Source: Nisaea sp. (GTDB taxonomy: Bacteria > Pseudomonadota > Alphaproteobacteria > Thalassobaculales > Thalassobaculaceae). From it: a stretch of 64,000 nt of DNA. How positions within the stretch are numbered: position 1 is the stretch's first letter; every line of letters starts with the position of its first letter. The position numbers and the translations under genes are program-made. Of this stretch, positions 62,827 to 64,000 are shown one piece after another. The stretch spans positions 58,763-122,762 of the forward strand of contig NZ_JAEPQA010000014.1 of NCBI RefSeq assembly GCF_017640745.1, in the 5' to 3' direction. Under the pieces are notes generated by a model, which was given only the letters and a program-made list of their open reading frames with translations, did not search any database and was not told the origin of the DNA.

Positions 62827-63711
62827 ATGGCACATATCGACGACCCCGAAACGCGGCGCGCCAACGTCAGTTACATCAAGTCGAGCATGAACGAACCGCT
62901 CCTCGAACGGGAAGAGGAGCTTGAGCTTGCGCGCGCATGGCGCGAGGAGGGGTGTGAGAAGTCTCTCCATCTTCTGGTTCGCTCCTACACCCGCCTCGTC
63001 GTGAGCTCCGCCTCGAAATACCGTAACTACGGACTGCCGATCGGTGACCTGATCCAGGAAGGCAATGTCGGCCTCATGCAGGCCGCCGCCCGGTTCGAGC
63101 CGGAGCGCGAAGTGCGCTTCTCGACCTACGCCAGCTGGTGGATCCGCTCGGCCATCCAGGATTACGTGCTGCGCAACTGGTCGATTGTCCGCACGGGCAC
63201 CACTGCTGCTCAAAAGTCCCTGTTCTTCAATCTCCGCCGTCTCAGGGCGAAGATCCAGCAGGCGTCTGAGGAGCTTAGCCTCGACGAGCAACGACAGCGT
63301 GTCGCGCAAGAACTCGGTGTCGGCCTCAAGGATGTCGAGGCCATGGAACAGCGGATGTCCGCATCGGATCAGTCCCTCAACGCGCCGATCGGCGAGAGCG
63401 GCGAGGACGAATGGCTGGAGCTGCTATCCGACGAACGTCCGACGCCGGAAGATATCGTGACAGGCATGCGGGACGCCGAGACCCGATCCAAATGGCTCAA
63501 GGAAGCGCTCTGCGAGCTCAGCCCGCGGGAGCAGACCATCATTCAGCGCCGGCGTCTGGTCGAGGACGGTGCGACGCTGGAGGAACTCGGCGTGGTGCTT
63601 GGCGTCAGCAAGGAGCGCGTCCGACAGCTCGAACACCGTGCGATGCTGAAGCTGAAGCAGCATATCAGCCGGAATGTCGACCGGAGTTCGGATCTCTATA
63701 CCGAAATCTGA
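62827..63711 (+). CDS. rpoH: RNA polymerase sigma factor RpoH (sigma-32)
   Basis: The 294-residue heat-shock sigma factor has region 2 with GDLIQEGNVGLMQAAARFEP and FSTYASWWIRSAIQDYVLRNWSIVR. The RpoH box QKSLFFNLRRLR (about 132-143), which contacts the holoenzyme and the FtsH/DnaK control system, is diagnostic. Region 4 shows LSPREQTIIQRRRL and LGVVLGVSKERVRQLEHRAM. It starts at ATG 62827 after GGAGGTGGAGCT. It may drive the htpG promoter in this window. Confidence 0.95.
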   Translation: MAHIDDPETRRANVSYIKSSMNEPLLEREEELELARAWREEGCEKSLHLLVRSYTRLVVSSASKYRNYGLPIGDLIQEGNVGLMQAAARFEPEREVRFSTYASWWIRSAIQDYVLRNWSIVRTGTTAAQKSLFFNLRRLRAKIQQASEELSLDEQRQRVAQELGVGLKDVEAMEQRMSASDQSLNAPIGESGEDEWLELLSDERPTPEDIVTGMRDAETRSKWLKEALCELSPREQTIIQRRRLVEDGATLEELGVVLGVSKERVRQLEHRAMLKLKQHISRNVDRSSDLYTEI

Positions 63712-63716
63712 AACCG

Positions 63717-64000
63717 TTATCGCGGCCCGACCGTCTTCACGCGCGTTCCCGGGGCTGGCAGCCCGTCGGTCTCCAGTCCGTTCATGACCCTGAAGAAGCG
63801 GACCTCGTAGCCCGGATGCGGAACGCCGGAGGCGAGGACAGGTTCGGTATCGCCCGGGTCCACCGTCACGACCTTGATCTCGAGCGGGCGCGCCGAGGCC
63901 CGCTCCTCATCCGTCAGCTGCCGGAAGCTGTAGGTGGTCCGGCGCAGATCCTCGCTCAGAGCATTGGTTCTCTGTCGCGGGATCAGGAACTGCATCCGGT
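63717..64000 (-). CDS. M48-type metallopeptidase, C-terminal end (partial)
   Basis: The frame is open to the window edge; the last about 94 residues are visible. The end VTVDPGDTE...FFRVMNGLETDGLPAPGTRVKTV is the LysM-like closing segment found on Zn-dependent M48-family (BepA/LoiP-like) peptidases with TPRs in Rhodospirillales. The catalytic HExxH part would be outside the window, so the call depends on this tail only. It is convergent with rpoH. Confidence 0.55.
   Translation of the reverse strand, partial: RMQFLIPRQRTNALSEDLRRTTYSFRQLTDEERASARPLEIKVVTVDPGDTEPVLASGVPHPGYEVRFFRVMNGLETDGLPAPGTRVKTVGPR

Overview
The window looks like a chromosome segment from a GC-rich marine or aquatic alphaproteobacterium, probably Rhodospirillales. 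This rests on the gene set (an alphaproteobacterial Suv3-type RNA helicase, FdxA, CarD and RpoH close together; two fused TAXI-TRAP transporters; a homogentisate operon) and on base composition. No rRNA is present, so the genus is not claimed.

1-11.4 kb is an accessory, defence-like region. It holds a type I restriction-modification operon (end of hsdM, hsdS, an unrecognised gene, hsdR, a YgjP-type metallopeptidase), a small RAMA/DUF2924-like gene, an unusual SF2 ATPase, a tRNA-Val(GAC) with an integrase scrap behind it, and a divergent pair made of a TIR-domain protein and a two-TM SLATT (DUF4231) protein. 11.5-24.5 kb has a chemoreceptor, two complete TAXI-TRAP systems in opposite orientation around a formylglycine-generating-enzyme-like protein and a Sel1-repeat protein, a GFA-type zinc protein and a bifunctional glutathionylspermidine synthetase/amidase. 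24.8-35.6 kb has a large RTX/DUF4347 secreted protein, a BON-MscS channel coupled to a 53-residue YqaE/Pmp3 protein, a second chemoreceptor, a nucleobase permease, a phytanoyl-CoA-dioxygenase-like protein and a methyltransferase.

36.0-42.7 kb is a six-gene homogentisate operon under a divergent MarR regulator. A dyad operator sits inside the promoter. The operon has no maleylacetoacetate isomerase and ends in an alpha/beta-hydrolase that has lost its nucleophile and catalytic His. 42.7-47.6 kb holds a PAS protein, a compact operon (52-residue peptide, GRDP-like protein, PLP aminotransferase) and several small envelope proteins. purC follows.

48.85-52.07 kb is an IS1595-family element with near-perfect 22-bp terminal inverted repeats and several passenger genes. 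Next to it are two AT-rich single-gene cassettes (52.1-54.8 kb), each bounded by the same pair of intergenic repeats. 54.9-64 kb is conserved core: htpG with a heat-shock-type promoter, the Suv3-like helicase, an S4 protein, a TerB-like protein, fdxA, carD, a degenerate calcineurin-like protein, rpoH, and the end of an M48-type peptidase.

The best candidates for undescribed systems are the peptide/GRDP/aminotransferase operon (43.5-45.2 kb), the TIR-SLATT pair (9.3-11.4 kb) and the repeat-bounded AT-rich cassettes (52.1-54.8 kb).
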